DNA of 38,195 nt from Sphingomonadales bacterium (GTDB lineage Bacteria > Pseudomonadota > Alphaproteobacteria > Sphingomonadales > Sphingomonadaceae). The stretch covers positions 1 to 38,195 of the forward strand of contig JAIXUQ010000048.1 of assembly GCA_027483465.1 (NCBI GenBank). Direction: 5' to 3'. Under the pieces are notes generated by a model. The model was not told the origin of the DNA. It did not search any database and saw nothing but the letters and a program-made list of their open reading frames with translations. A program made the position numbers and the translations under genes. Below, piece after piece: positions 1-8,663 of the stretch (position 1 is the stretch's first letter; every line of letters starts with the position of its first letter).

Positions 1-38
1 AAAGCACAAAAAACCCATCCACAATCCAACCACATCAC

Positions 39-115
<77 letters not shown>

Positions 116-121
116 GATCAA

Positions 122-155
122 CGCCCAGTGCTCACCGGCACTGGGTGGTTTTGTT
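122..155 (+). terminator. Intrinsic terminator of the initiator tRNA
   Basis: Stem cccagtgc (124-131) pairs perfectly with gcactggg (138-145) across a six-base loop and is followed by a T-rich stretch (tggttttgtttgtt). It lies six bases past the tRNA CCA end, as expected for a monocistronic tRNA transcript. Confidence 0.9.
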
Positions 156-174
156 TGTTCTGGCGCCTGCCGGC

Positions 175-366
175 TCAGCGAAACAGCTTGTCAGCCTCGG
201 CGCGGATGCGGTCGGCGCTGTCGCGCTGACGCCGAGTGCGGATGATTTCGGCTTCCAGAACAGCCATGCGCTCGTCCAGTTCCGCCACCGACAGGCGAGC
301 CAGATCTTCCCGAACCAGTTCGGCCAGGGTATTGGATGGTTTGCGTGGCAATTCTTCGTCAAACAT
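175..366 (-). CDS. DUF1192 family small protein
   Basis: 63 residues, acidic N-terminus followed by LPRKP and a helical segment with LARLSVAELDERMAVLEAEI, ending LFR. This matches the DUF1192 family, a roughly 60-residue alphaproteobacterial protein of unknown function with a short coiled-coil-like helix. I chose the ATG at 366 because family members begin directly with the acidic DEE/LPRK segment; an in-frame ATG at 375 would add MRR. Neither has a clear Shine-Dalgarno sequence. It is divergent from the quinone oxidoreductase, an arrangement I recall from other alphaproteobacteria (inference). Confidence 0.8.
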   Translation of the reverse strand: MFDEELPRKPSNTLAELVREDLARLSVAELDERMAVLEAEIIRTRRQRDSADRIRAEADKLFR

Positions 367-463
367 GCGCCGCATAAACGGGTCGGTCACGCCGCCTGTC
401 AAGATCGCGCCCAGCCACGGACACCGCTTGCCGTGCGCACCGCGCCCGTGCCATGCACGCACC

Positions 464-1462
464 ATGACCATCCCAGCCACAATGATCGCGATTGATCCTG
501 CCGCCCCTGGTGGCCCCGATGTGCTGGTTCCGGTGGAACGGCCGGTGCCCCAGCCGGGGCCGGATGACGTGTTGATCCAGGTTGCCGCAGCCGGGGTCAA
601 CCGCCCTGACGTCTTGCAGCGTCTTGGACTTTATCCGATGCCGGCCGGCACGCCGACGATCATGGGCCTGGAAGTGTCCGGCACCATCGTCAGCGTAGGT
701 GACAGTGTCACGCGCTGGCGGCCGGGTGATCTTGTGTGTGCATTGGTCGCTGGCGGCGGCTATGCTGAATATTGTGTGGCCCCAGGCGGCCAATGCCTGC
801 CGGTTCCGGCCGGAATACCGCTGGCGGATGCCGCTGGGCTGCCCGAAACCTGGTTCACTGTCTGGTCCAACGTTATGGACCGCGGGCACGCGCGGCCCGG
901 CGAAACCATCCTGATCCATGGCGGCACCAGCGGCATCGGCATCACGGCGCTACAACTGGCGCGCGAAATTGGACTCACCGCTATTGCCACCTGCGGCAGC
1001 GATGAGAAATGCGCCGCCGCGCGCGCTCACGGCGCTGCCCACGCCGTCAACTACCGCAGCAGCGACTTTGCTGCCGAAGCCTTGGCCCTGACCGGCGGGC
1101 GTGGGGTTGATCTCGTACTGGATATGGTGGGCGGTGATTATCTGCCAAAGAACCTCGTTTGCCTAGCTGACGATGGCCGCCATGTGAGCATCGCCTTTCA
1201 GCGCGGGCCAACCGCCGAGTTGAACCTTGGGTTGGTGATGCGCAAGCGGCTCACGCTGACCGGATCAATGCTGCGGCCGCGCCCCGTGGCGTTCAAGGCG
1301 GCGATTGCTGAAACGCTGGAGGGCGTGATTTGGCCGGCCTTTGCCGCCGGCCGCCTCGCCCCGGTCACCGATCATGTCTTCCCGCTGGCCGCGGCCGCTG
1401 CCGCCCACCGCCGCATGGAGGCCGGCGCCCATGTCGGCAAGATCATCCTGTCGATCAGCTGA
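464..1462 (+). CDS. NAD(P)H quinone oxidoreductase, PIG3 family
   Basis: 332-residue zinc-independent medium-chain dehydrogenase/reductase. The N-terminal GroES-like half contains GVNRPDVLQR and GLEVSGTI; the Rossmann half carries the nucleotide-binding loop HGGTSGIG (residues 142-149) and ends HVGKIIL, all typical of the TP53I3/PIG3 quinone oxidoreductase family. It probably reduces quinones with NADPH in the cytosol; the physiological substrate is unknown. The start at 464 is chosen because the family signature begins there with MTIPATMIAID; the open frame further upstream overlaps the opposite-strand DUF1192 gene. Its last 8 bases overlap the 3' end of kynU on the other strand. Confidence 0.93.
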   Translation: MTIPATMIAIDPAAPGGPDVLVPVERPVPQPGPDDVLIQVAAAGVNRPDVLQRLGLYPMPAGTPTIMGLEVSGTIVSVGDSVTRWRPGDLVCALVAGGGYAEYCVAPGGQCLPVPAGIPLADAAGLPETWFTVWSNVMDRGHARPGETILIHGGTSGIGITALQLAREIGLTAIATCGSDEKCAAARAHGAAHAVNYRSSDFAAEALALTGGRGVDLVLDMVGGDYLPKNLVCLADDGRHVSIAFQRGPTAELNLGLVMRKRLTLTGSMLRPRPVAFKAAIAETLEGVIWPAFAAGRLAPVTDHVFPLAAAAAAHRRMEAGAHVGKIILSIS

Positions 1463-2675
1463 CCATCCCACGCGGCGCAAAGCGCGCGTCTTGCCACTCC
1501 CCGCTGCGCAGCACGGACGCCAATGCCGCAAGGGCGGTGCCAATGTCGGCGTAACGCGTCGTCAACGCCGGAAAGCCGAACCGCATCACATCGGGCGGCC
1601 GCATGTCTCCAATCACGCCGCGCGCGATCAGGGCCGCCATCACGCGCCGTGCCGCCGGGTGACGGATGATCAGGTGGGCGCCATGCCGGCCCGGCCCGGG
1701 ATCAGCCACGGTCACGCCGGGCAATCCCTGTGCATACCGGGCAAAAAGCTGCACCAGCTGTCGCGATTTCGCTTCGGCGTCGGCCAGCGGAATCCCATCG
1801 AAACAACCGATCCCGGCTTCCAGCGCGCGCATGGCAAGGATCGGTGGGGTGCCGGTCAACAGCCGCCGCGCCCCGGGAGCCGGCACATAATCGCCGGCAA
1901 AATCAAAAGGCGCGGCATGGCCCATCCAACCTGTGAGCGCTGGTTCGGCCGCCTGCCAGTGACGCCGCGCCATATAGGCAAAGGCAGGCGCCCCCGGCCC
2001 ACCGTTCAGATATTTGTAGCCGCAGCCCACCGCGAAGTCGGCGCCGTCGGCATCCAGCGCCAGCGCCAATGCCCCGGCGGAATGGGACAAATCCCACAGG
2101 CTGAGCGCGCCGGCAGACGTGGCGGCCGCACTCATCGCCGCCATGTCGTGCACGGCGCCGCTGACATAATGGACATGGGCCAGCAGCAGCAACGCCACGT
2201 CGCCATCCAACGCCGCCAGCAGGTGAGCGCGCGGCACGCGGCGCACCTGCACGTCAGCCAATCCGGCCAGGCCCTGCATCACATAGGCATCAGTGGGGAA
2301 ATCATCAGCCTCCATCAGGATGGTGCGCCGGCCCGGCCGCATCGCCAGCGCGGCGCTGGCCAGCTTGAACAGATTGATGCTCACCGAATCGCAGGCCACC
2401 ACGGCCGCGGGCTCGGCGCCCACGATCGGTGCGATGGCGGCCCCCAGCTGTACCGGCAGATCGATCCAGCCGGCCTCATTCCAGCTGCGGATCAGGCCTT
2501 CACCCCATTCCTGCGCCACCGCCGCCGCCATCCGCCCGGGCAGGCTGGCCGGCAGCGGGCCGAGCGAATTGCCGTCGAGATAGACAAGATCCGGCGGCAA
2601 CCGGAAGCGGGCGCGGGCATGGGCCAGCGGATCGGCCGCATCAAGCGCGGCAAGGTGGGCGGGATCGGGCAGCAT
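1455..2675 (-). CDS. kynU: Kynureninase
   Basis: 406-residue PLP enzyme of fold type I that cleaves L-kynurenine to anthranilate and alanine in tryptophan catabolism. Family signatures in order: YLDGNSLG (32-39), FPTD (126-129), WDLSHSAG (194-201) and GYKYLNGGPGAP, where Lys221 should carry the PLP. Length agrees with bacterial kynureninases (about 410). The ATG at 2675 is preceded by aagggcgg at good spacing; two upstream in-frame starts lack a ribosome-binding site. No other kynurenine-pathway gene is nearby, so it is an isolated pathway gene here. Confidence 0.94.
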   Translation of the reverse strand: MLPDPAHLAALDAADPLAHARARFRLPPDLVYLDGNSLGPLPASLPGRMAAAVAQEWGEGLIRSWNEAGWIDLPVQLGAAIAPIVGAEPAAVVACDSVSINLFKLASAALAMRPGRRTILMEADDFPTDAYVMQGLAGLADVQVRRVPRAHLLAALDGDVALLLLAHVHYVSGAVHDMAAMSAAATSAGALSLWDLSHSAGALALALDADGADFAVGCGYKYLNGGPGAPAFAYMARRHWQAAEPALTGWMGHAAPFDFAGDYVPAPGARRLLTGTPPILAMRALEAGIGCFDGIPLADAEAKSRQLVQLFARYAQGLPGVTVADPGPGRHGAHLIIRHPAARRVMAALIARGVIGDMRPPDVMRFGFPALTTRYADIGTALAALASVLRSGEWQDARFAPRGMVS

Positions 2676-2784
2676 CGCGCCGCCCTTGCGCCACAGCCGG
2701 CTCTCCATTACAAGCGCTTCGTTACCAGCCGTCCCGCAAGGGGCGGCTGTTTTCATTCCAGTTGCCGTTCACGGGAGCCAAATC

Positions 2785-3444
2785 ATGGCCAATGCCACCC
2801 TGCCCCTGATGCCCCATGCTACTGCCGCCTGGCTGGTGGACGAAACCGGGCTGACCTTTGCCCAGATCGCCGAATTCTGTGGCCTCCATGTGCTGGAAGT
2901 GCAGGCGATCGCCGATGACACGGCTGCAACCAAGCTGAAGGGCCGTGATCCGATCCGCGCCGGCGAACTGACCAAGGAGGAACTGGCCAAGGGGGAGGCC
3001 AATCCCGACCATGTGTTGCGCATGTCGCGCCTGCCTGAACAGGCCCGCCGCACCTCTGGCCCGCGCTATACCCCGGTTTCCAAGCGGCAGGACAAGCCCG
3101 ACGGCATACTGTGGATCATCAAGAACCACCCGGAAATCACCGACAGCCAGATTTCCAAGTTGATCGGCACCACCAAGACGACGATCGCTGCCATCCGGGA
3201 CAAGAGCCACTGGAATTATGCCAATCTGCAGGCGCGCGATCCGGTGACCCTGGGGTTGGCCAGCCAGCGCGAGCTGGATGCCATGGTGGCGGCCGCCGCC
3301 AAGAAGGCCGGGATTGATACCAGCGTTGATCCCGAAAAGGCCGAGGCCCAGCGCGCTGCGCTGATCACGGCCCTGCAGGCCGAGCGCAGCGCCGTTGCCA
3401 CGGCTCCGGAAGCGCTGACCGCTGAAACCCTGTTCCGCAAGTAA
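2785..3444 (+). CDS. trcR: DUF1013 cell-cycle transcriptional regulator TrcR
   Basis: 219 residues. The sequence matches the alphaproteobacterial DUF1013 family almost end to end: LPLMPHATAAWLVD at the N-terminus, a central stretch GILWIIKNHPEITDSQISKLIG that reads like a helix-turn-helix, and the segment KTTIAAIRDKSHWN. In Caulobacter the family member TrcR is known to associate with RNA polymerase and act in cell-cycle transcription. The start at 2785 has gggag 8 bases upstream. It is convergent with scpB, only 6 bases separating the stops, leaving no room for a terminator between them. Confidence 0.92.
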   Translation: MANATLPLMPHATAAWLVDETGLTFAQIAEFCGLHVLEVQAIADDTAATKLKGRDPIRAGELTKEELAKGEANPDHVLRMSRLPEQARRTSGPRYTPVSKRQDKPDGILWIIKNHPEITDSQISKLIGTTKTTIAAIRDKSHWNYANLQARDPVTLGLASQRELDAMVAAAAKKAGIDTSVDPEKAEAQRAALITALQAERSAVATAPEALTAETLFRK

Positions 3445-3450
3445 TCGGAG

Positions 3451-4029
3451 CTATTCCTCGCGGCCGCCGAGCGGGAGTGGCAGTTCTCGCGGCGGCTCGC
3501 GATCGAGCAGGCCTGCGGCCTTGAGATCGGCCAGGCCGGGCAGATCGCGCCGGCTGACCAGGTTGAAATGGGCCAGAAATTCCGGCGTGGTGGCATATTG
3601 CAGCGGCCGCCCCGGTGTTTCGCGGCGGCCGGCCGGGCGCACCCAGCCGGCTTCCATCAGCACGTCGATGGTGCCGCCTGACACGGCAACCCCGCGGATT
3701 TCCTCGATTTCCGGGCGTGTGACCGGTTCGTGATAGGCAATCACCGCCAGGGTTTCGACCGCCGCGCGGGACAATTTCTTCACGGTTTCCCGGTTGCTGC
3801 GCAGATGATGGCCCAGATCAGGCGCGGTCTGGAATTGCCAGCGCCCGCCGCGCTCGACGAGGTTGATGCCACGCGGCGCATAGGATTGCGCCAGCGCGCG
3901 CAGCGTTGGCACAAGATCGCCGCGTTCACCGACATGACGGGTGAGCTCCGCCAGTGACAACGGCACCTCGGCGGCAAACAGGATGGCCTCCAGCGCGCGG
4001 GCAAGGGCGTGATCATCCCCTTCAATCAT
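3451..4029 (-). CDS. scpB: SMC-Scp complex subunit ScpB
   Basis: 192 residues made of two winged-helix domains typical of ScpB. Signatures are LEAILFAAEVPLSLAEL near the N-terminus, AVETLAVIAYHEPVTRPEIEEIRGV in the middle and GRRETPGRPLQYATT. With ScpA and SMC it forms the condensin-like complex that organises and segregates the chromosome. The ATG at 4029 overlaps the scpA stop by 8 bases, so translation is probably coupled. It is the last gene of the argS-SPOR-nagZ-scpA-scpB run. Confidence 0.95.
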   Translation of the reverse strand: MIEGDDHALARALEAILFAAEVPLSLAELTRHVGERGDLVPTLRALAQSYAPRGINLVERGGRWQFQTAPDLGHHLRSNRETVKKLSRAAVETLAVIAYHEPVTRPEIEEIRGVAVSGGTIDVLMEAGWVRPAGRRETPGRPLQYATTPEFLAHFNLVSRRDLPGLADLKAAGLLDREPPRELPLPLGGREE

Positions 4030-4786
4030 GGCGGGCCTTGACCAGGATAGGCGCGAAGGCGGCGCCCTGGCTGAGCGTGGCCTTGCCCTGGCGGGTGAGC
4101 TCGAGCGCGGCGACAAAGCTGGACGCGAGCACCGAGCGGGCATAGCTCTCATCGGCCAAGTCATTGGGCAGAAAGCGGGAAAGCTCGGTCCAATCGAGGC
4201 TGCGGCCCAGCAGATGCTCCAGCCGCTCCATGGCTTCGTCCAGCGCCATCACCGGGCGGCGGCGCACGACGTGGACCGATTTGTTGCGCCGCGCCGTGAT
4301 CGCGCCATAGGCGGACAGAAGCTCGAAATAGCTGCACTCATATACAGCACGCCGTTCCTCGGCGAGGCCCTCGGGGTTGGGCCGGCGAAACATGTCCCAG
4401 CCCAGTTGCGGGCGGGCCAGCAGCCTTTGCCCGGCCTCGCGCATCGCTTCCAGCCGTTGCAGCTGGAATTGGAGCTTCAATGCCATTTCGGCCGGATCGG
4501 GTTCGGCCTCCGGGTCCTTGGGCAGCAGCAGCAGCGATTTCAGATAGGCCAGCCAGGCCGCCATCACCAGATAATCGGCTGCCAATTCCAGGCTCAGGGC
4601 CTTGGCTTCGCGAATGAAATCAAGATATTGATCAACCAGCGCCAGGATGGAGATCTGGGCCAGATCAACCTTCTGGGCGCGCGCCAGGGTGAGCAGCAGG
4701 TCAAGCGGCCCTTCCCAACTGCCCAGTTGCAGGATCAGCGGCGCGGCGGCGCGGACCGGCTGGTCAAATTCCGCCGTCCCATTCAT
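4022..4786 (-). CDS. scpA: Segregation and condensation protein ScpA
   Basis: 254 residues. The N-terminal SMC-binding part has WEGPLDLLLTLARAQKVDL and QYLDFIREAKALSLELAADYLVMAAWL, both diagnostic of ScpA (kleisin family); the C-terminal winged helix contains LDWTELSRFLPND. It bridges the SMC heads and binds ScpB. The start ATG shares an ATGA overlap with the nagZ stop (4783-4786), which fixes the start and indicates translational coupling. Confidence 0.95.
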   Translation of the reverse strand: MNGTAEFDQPVRAAAPLILQLGSWEGPLDLLLTLARAQKVDLAQISILALVDQYLDFIREAKALSLELAADYLVMAAWLAYLKSLLLLPKDPEAEPDPAEMALKLQFQLQRLEAMREAGQRLLARPQLGWDMFRRPNPEGLAEERRAVYECSYFELLSAYGAITARRNKSVHVVRRRPVMALDEAMERLEHLLGRSLDWTELSRFLPNDLADESYARSVLASSFVAALELTRQGKATLSQGAAFAPILVKARHD

Positions 4787-5826
4787 GCCAGCGCCAACAG
4801 CGCATCGCGGGCGGCGGCCCATTCGCTGGCCGGGGTGGCATCGCCGGGGCCCAACCAGGCCATGGCGGCGGCCAGGCGGGCAGTGGCGGCCTCGGTCATC
4901 ACCGGCGCAGCCTCGACAATGGCGCGCATCTCGCTGAAATTGCCGGAACAATGCAGCGCCACATCACAGCCGGCTGCGATGCAGGCCAACGCCCGGGCGC
5001 CGAAATCCGCCAGCGCGTTGCTGCCTGGCGGGTGGCCGCCCGATTGCGGGTTGCCCAGCGCCTCCATGCCCAGATCATCTGACATCAACAGCCCGCCAAA
5101 GCCGATATCATTCCGAATGAAATCAATCACGTGCGGTGAAAGTGTGGCGCAGCGGGCGGCATCCAGCGCGCTGTAGGTGATGTGCGCCGTCATCGCCATC
5201 GGCGCGTTGGCCAGCCGGCGGAAGGGCAAGAAATCCCGTTCCAGTTCGTCCCGGCTGGCGCTGACCACTGGCAGCTCGAGATGACTGTCGGCCCCCGCCC
5301 GGCCGTGGCCCGGGATATGCTTGACCACCCCGCAAATGCCGCCGGCCTGAAAGCCATCCAGCACCGCCCGGCCCAGCGCGGCGACGGCCAACGGCGCCGT
5401 GCCAAAGCTGCGATCCCCAATGATATCATGGCCTTGCGGATCACGCACATCCAGCAGCGGCAGGCAATCGACATTGATGCCCAGACCGCGCAGCAGCGCC
5501 GCCAGCGCCAGCGCGTTCAGCCGGCAAGCCTCGATCGCGGTGATCGGCGCCTTGTCATACAGGTGGCCGAACACCGCGCCGGGCGGAAATTCCGGCCAGT
5601 GCGGCGGGCGCAGCCGGGCCACCCGGCCGCCTTCCTGATCGATCAGGATCGGCACATCCCGCCCCGCCAGATCGCGCAGCGAGGCGGTGAGGCTGCGCAC
5701 CTGTTCGGGCGATTCCACGTTTCTTTTGAAGAGGATATAGCCCGCCGGATCGGCGCTGCGGAACAAGGCCGCTTCGTCTGCGGACAGCGCCAGCCCGGCC
5801 AGCCCAAGGATCAGCGGCTGCATCAT
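4783..5826 (-). CDS. nagZ: Beta-N-acetylhexosaminidase (muropeptide recycling)
   Basis: 347-residue glycoside hydrolase family 3 enzyme that removes N-acetylglucosamine from 1,6-anhydromuropeptides in the cytosol. The hallmark loop VVKHIPGHG...DSH (Lys169-His170, Asp180-His182) carries the acid/base dyad, and SDDLGM (249-254) holds the aspartate nucleophile. DQEGGRV (63-69) is also conserved. Two start codons lie in tandem (5826, 5823); the first overlaps the SPOR stop as ATGA. The pairing with a SPOR protein and scpAB is a known sphingomonad arrangement (family knowledge). Confidence 0.95.
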   Translation of the reverse strand: MMQPLILGLAGLALSADEAALFRSADPAGYILFKRNVESPEQVRSLTASLRDLAGRDVPILIDQEGGRVARLRPPHWPEFPPGAVFGHLYDKAPITAIEACRLNALALAALLRGLGINVDCLPLLDVRDPQGHDIIGDRSFGTAPLAVAALGRAVLDGFQAGGICGVVKHIPGHGRAGADSHLELPVVSASRDELERDFLPFRRLANAPMAMTAHITYSALDAARCATLSPHVIDFIRNDIGFGGLLMSDDLGMEALGNPQSGGHPPGSNALADFGARALACIAAGCDVALHCSGNFSEMRAIVEAAPVMTEAATARLAAAMAWLGPGDATPASEWAAARDALLALA

Positions 5827-6671
5827 GGCTTCACCACCTCGCACGCGCCCTTCATCGCCAGGATCGCCTTGCACGCCTTGTCGGCATCGCTGGTGCGGCC
5901 GCGCACGCGCCACAGGGTCTTGCCGCTGCTGCCGGTCAATTGCTGCACCTGCTTGCCCGACAGCCCGGCCTTGCCGGCCACCCGCTGCCATTCCTCGTCG
6001 GCCTTGGCGGCGCTGGAAAAGGCGCCGATCTGCACGATAACAATGGTTTCCGGTGACGGCTTGCTGGCCACTGGTGGCAGTTTGGCGGGCGCTGGTGGCA
6101 GTTTGGTGGCCACCGGTGACGGCACGGCGGGCGCGGGTGACGGCTTGCTGGCCACAGCCCGCGCCGCGCCGGCCGGCGGCACAATCTGCACCGGCACCGG
6201 CTGGGTTGCCGGGGCGGCGGACGGTTGCGGGGCCGGTTGCTGGGCCGGCGGCGCTGCCAGCGGCGGGGCGGCCGGCGCGGTGCCGCCGGCGCCCGGCGGC
6301 AGCAGGTCGCGCGGCCGGCCGATCGGTTCTTCCGGCACCGCGGTCATGTCGATCACGCTGCCCAGATCCTCGCCGCGCACCGCCTCGTGGATCACCTCGC
6401 CGTCGCCTTCCACCTCCAGGCCCTCGCGGTCCAGCGGGACAACCTTCCACGGGCCGGGTTCGGCCTCGATCAGCGGCGCCTGCTCGGCCTCCATATAGCC
6501 CTGGGTGCTGCCGCCATCCTTGCGGCCCAGCAGCATCAGCAGCGCCACCGCCGCCACCGCGCCCAGCGCCAGCACGGCAATCGCGATGGTCAGCCAGCCC
6601 GGCCGGGCCGGGGCGGCGCCCAGCGGCGCGGCTTCGGCCAGCCAGGGGGCATCCTCATCGCGGTTCGGCAT
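5823..6671 (-). CDS. SPOR domain membrane protein
   Basis: 282 residues. A short cytoplasmic N-terminus is followed by one membrane helix (about 27-48), an acidic periplasmic part, a long low-complexity Ala/Pro linker with repeated KPSPAP and KLPPAP units (about 125-205), and a C-terminal SPOR fold starting at TIVIVQIGAFSSAAKADEEW. SPOR domains bind denuded septal glycan, so the protein probably sits at the division site. The internal KLPP and SKPSP repeats could vary in number between strains. It lies one base from the argS stop and overlaps nagZ by 4 bases. Confidence 0.92.
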   Translation of the reverse strand: MPNRDEDAPWLAEAAPLGAAPARPGWLTIAIAVLALGAVAAVALLMLLGRKDGGSTQGYMEAEQAPLIEAEPGPWKVVPLDREGLEVEGDGEVIHEAVRGEDLGSVIDMTAVPEEPIGRPRDLLPPGAGGTAPAAPPLAAPPAQQPAPQPSAAPATQPVPVQIVPPAGAARAVASKPSPAPAVPSPVATKLPPAPAKLPPVASKPSPETIVIVQIGAFSSAAKADEEWQRVAGKAGLSGKQVQQLTGSSGKTLWRVRGRTSDADKACKAILAMKGACEVVKP

Positions 6672-6672
6672 C

Positions 6673-8394
6673 TCAGTGCAGCTCCTCGGCCGCGGCCACG
6701 CCGATCACGGCCAGGCCGGTGCGGATCACCTGGCCCACGGCGCGGGCCATGGCCAGCCGGGCGGCCGTCAGCTCGGGTCGGTCGGCCAGCACGAACCGGC
6801 GGGCCGGATCATCATTGCCGGCGTTCCACTGGCTGTGGAAGGCGGCGGCCAGATCGCCCAGCCAGAAGGCGATGCGGTGCGGCTCGCGCGCTTCGGCGGC
6901 CTGTTCGATCAGGCGCGGGAAGGTGGCGGCCAGCTTCACCACCGCCAGTTCATCGCCGTCCAGCAGCGTCAGATCGGCCGGGGGCAGCGCGATGCCGGCT
7001 TCGGCCACGCGGCGCCCCAGGCTGGCGATGCGGGCATGGGCGTACTGCACATAGAACACCGGATTGTCGCGGCTCTGCTCCACCACCTTGGCGAAATCGA
7101 AATCCATCGGCGATTCCGGCCGCTTGGTGAGCATCACGAAGCGCACCACGTCCTTGCCCACTTCCTCCACCACCTCGCCCAGCGTGACGAAGGTGCCGGC
7201 CCGCTTCGACATTTTCACCGGCTCGCCCGCGCGCAGCAGCTTGACGAGATTGACGATCTTGATGTCCAGCGGCACCGCGCCATCGCTCAGCGCCTTCACC
7301 GCCGCCGTCATCCGCTTCACATAGCCGGCGTGATCGGCGCCAAAGATGTTCACCAGCGCGTCAAAGCCCCGGCTCAGCTTGTCCCAGTGATAGGCGACAT
7401 CGCCGGCAAAATAGGTCCAGCTGCCGTTGGACTTCTTCATCGCCCGGTCCTGATCATCGCCAAAACCGGTCGAGCGGAACAGGGTCTGCGGGCGCGGCTC
7501 CCAATCATCGGCGGCCTCGCCCTTCGGCTTTTCCAGCACGCCTTCATAGATCAGGCCCTTGGCCTGCAATGCCTCCAGCGCCTGCTGCACGCGCGGCCCC
7601 AGCGAGGCTTCGGAGAAAAACACATCCTGCGCGATGCCCAGCAGCGCAAGATCGGCGCGGATGCGTTCCATCATCGCCGCCACGGTGCGGGTGCGGAACA
7701 GCACCAGCCATTCGGCTTCATCGGCGCCCACAAAGCGGTCACCATAGTCGGCGGCCAGCGCCTGGCCCACCGGCACCAGATAATCGCCGGGGTAGAGGCC
7801 TTCGGGGATGGTGATCGCCTGCCCCAGTGCCTCGCGATAGCGCAGATGGGCGGAGCGGGCGAGCGTATCGACCTGGCCGCCGGCATCATTGATATAATAT
7901 TCGCGCGTCACGCCCCAGCCGGCGAATTCCAGCAGCCCGGCCAGCGCATCGCCCACCACCGCGCCGCGGCAATGGCCCATGTGCATCGGCCCGGTGGGAT
8001 TGGCCGAGACATATTCCACATTGATGCGCTTGCCGGCGCCCGCCGTGCTGCGGCCATAATCCGCCCCGGCGCCCAGCATGGCGTTGATCTGATCATGCCA
8101 CACGCTGTCGGCCAGCCTGAGGTTGATGAAGCCCGGCCCGGCGACCTCGGCGGCGGTGATGCCGGGCGCGCTGCGCAGGCGGGCGGCCAGCGCTTCGGCC
8201 AGGGCGCGCGGATTGGTGCCGGCCGGCTTGGCCAGCACCATGGCGGCATTGGTGGCCAGATCGCCGTGGGCGGGATCGCGCGGCGGCTCCACCCCCACAT
8301 TGGCAAAGGACAGGCCGGCCGGCAGCGTGCCGGCGCTGACCAGTTCGGCCAGCGCGGCATGAACGATGGCGGTGAAATGGGTGAAAAGGTTCAC
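6673..8394 (-). CDS. argS: Arginyl-tRNA synthetase
   Basis: 573-residue class I aminoacyl-tRNA synthetase. The N-terminal Add-1 domain recognises the tRNA D-loop; NVEYVSANPTGPMHMGH holds the HIGH-type motif (HMGH, 138-141) and VKMSKRAG holds KMSK (394-397). The C-terminal DALR anticodon domain ends the protein. The start is GTG at 8394, with no strong Shine-Dalgarno sequence, which is unusual for an essential gene. It heads the five-gene minus-strand operon. Confidence 0.97.
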   Translation of the reverse strand: MNLFTHFTAIVHAALAELVSAGTLPAGLSFANVGVEPPRDPAHGDLATNAAMVLAKPAGTNPRALAEALAARLRSAPGITAAEVAGPGFINLRLADSVWHDQINAMLGAGADYGRSTAGAGKRINVEYVSANPTGPMHMGHCRGAVVGDALAGLLEFAGWGVTREYYINDAGGQVDTLARSAHLRYREALGQAITIPEGLYPGDYLVPVGQALAADYGDRFVGADEAEWLVLFRTRTVAAMMERIRADLALLGIAQDVFFSEASLGPRVQQALEALQAKGLIYEGVLEKPKGEAADDWEPRPQTLFRSTGFGDDQDRAMKKSNGSWTYFAGDVAYHWDKLSRGFDALVNIFGADHAGYVKRMTAAVKALSDGAVPLDIKIVNLVKLLRAGEPVKMSKRAGTFVTLGEVVEEVGKDVVRFVMLTKRPESPMDFDFAKVVEQSRDNPVFYVQYAHARIASLGRRVAEAGIALPPADLTLLDGDELAVVKLAATFPRLIEQAAEAREPHRIAFWLGDLAAAFHSQWNAGNDDPARRFVLADRPELTAARLAMARAVGQVIRTGLAVIGVAAAEELH

Positions 8395-8498
8395 GGGCGG
8401 GGGTGCAATCTTTGCTGGAAACAGTGTCGCTGCTCACTACCGCGCACGCGCTGCGGCGTCCATGGGGTGGTGCCTTGGCGATGTTCGGCCCGGCCCCG

Positions 8499-8577
8499 CC
8501 GCCCCCTCCGCCCTGCGGGCACCTCCCCCAGAGGGGGAGGATCAATCAGGTCCTCCCCAGCCGCAGGATGGGGAGGT
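8499..8577. repeat. Dispersed palindromic repeat (two hairpins) in the argS/globin divergent gap
   Basis: Bases 8499-8543 are identical, 45 of 45, to 35720-35764. The core is a perfect palindrome, cctccccc/gggggagg (8522-8540). A second palindrome, cctcccca/tggggagg, spans 8552-8576, followed by a gcgcgaagcgc motif. Such GC-rich palindromes are widespread intergenic elements in alphaproteobacteria. This copy lies between two divergent starts, so the argS promoter should fall in 8395-8498. I see no gene in the 269-base gap 8395-8663. Confidence 0.85.
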
Positions 8578-8663
8578 GGCGCGAAGCGCCGGAGGGGTGG
8601 CGCAGGTGGAATTCGCAGCCCTGCCCGCCGCCCCCCTTGCGCCGCGGCGCGGCCCGGCCCAGC

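Noticed and set aside
1341-2918. A 525-codon plus-strand frame over kynU
   Set aside because: Antisense shadow of kynureninase; Arg/His/Gln-rich with no recognisable motif.
6053-6180. Tandem repeats as a CRISPR-like array
   Set aside because: They are the KLPPAP/SKPSPAP codon repeats of the SPOR protein linker: in frame, short, and without unique spacers. No CRISPR array seen anywhere in the window.
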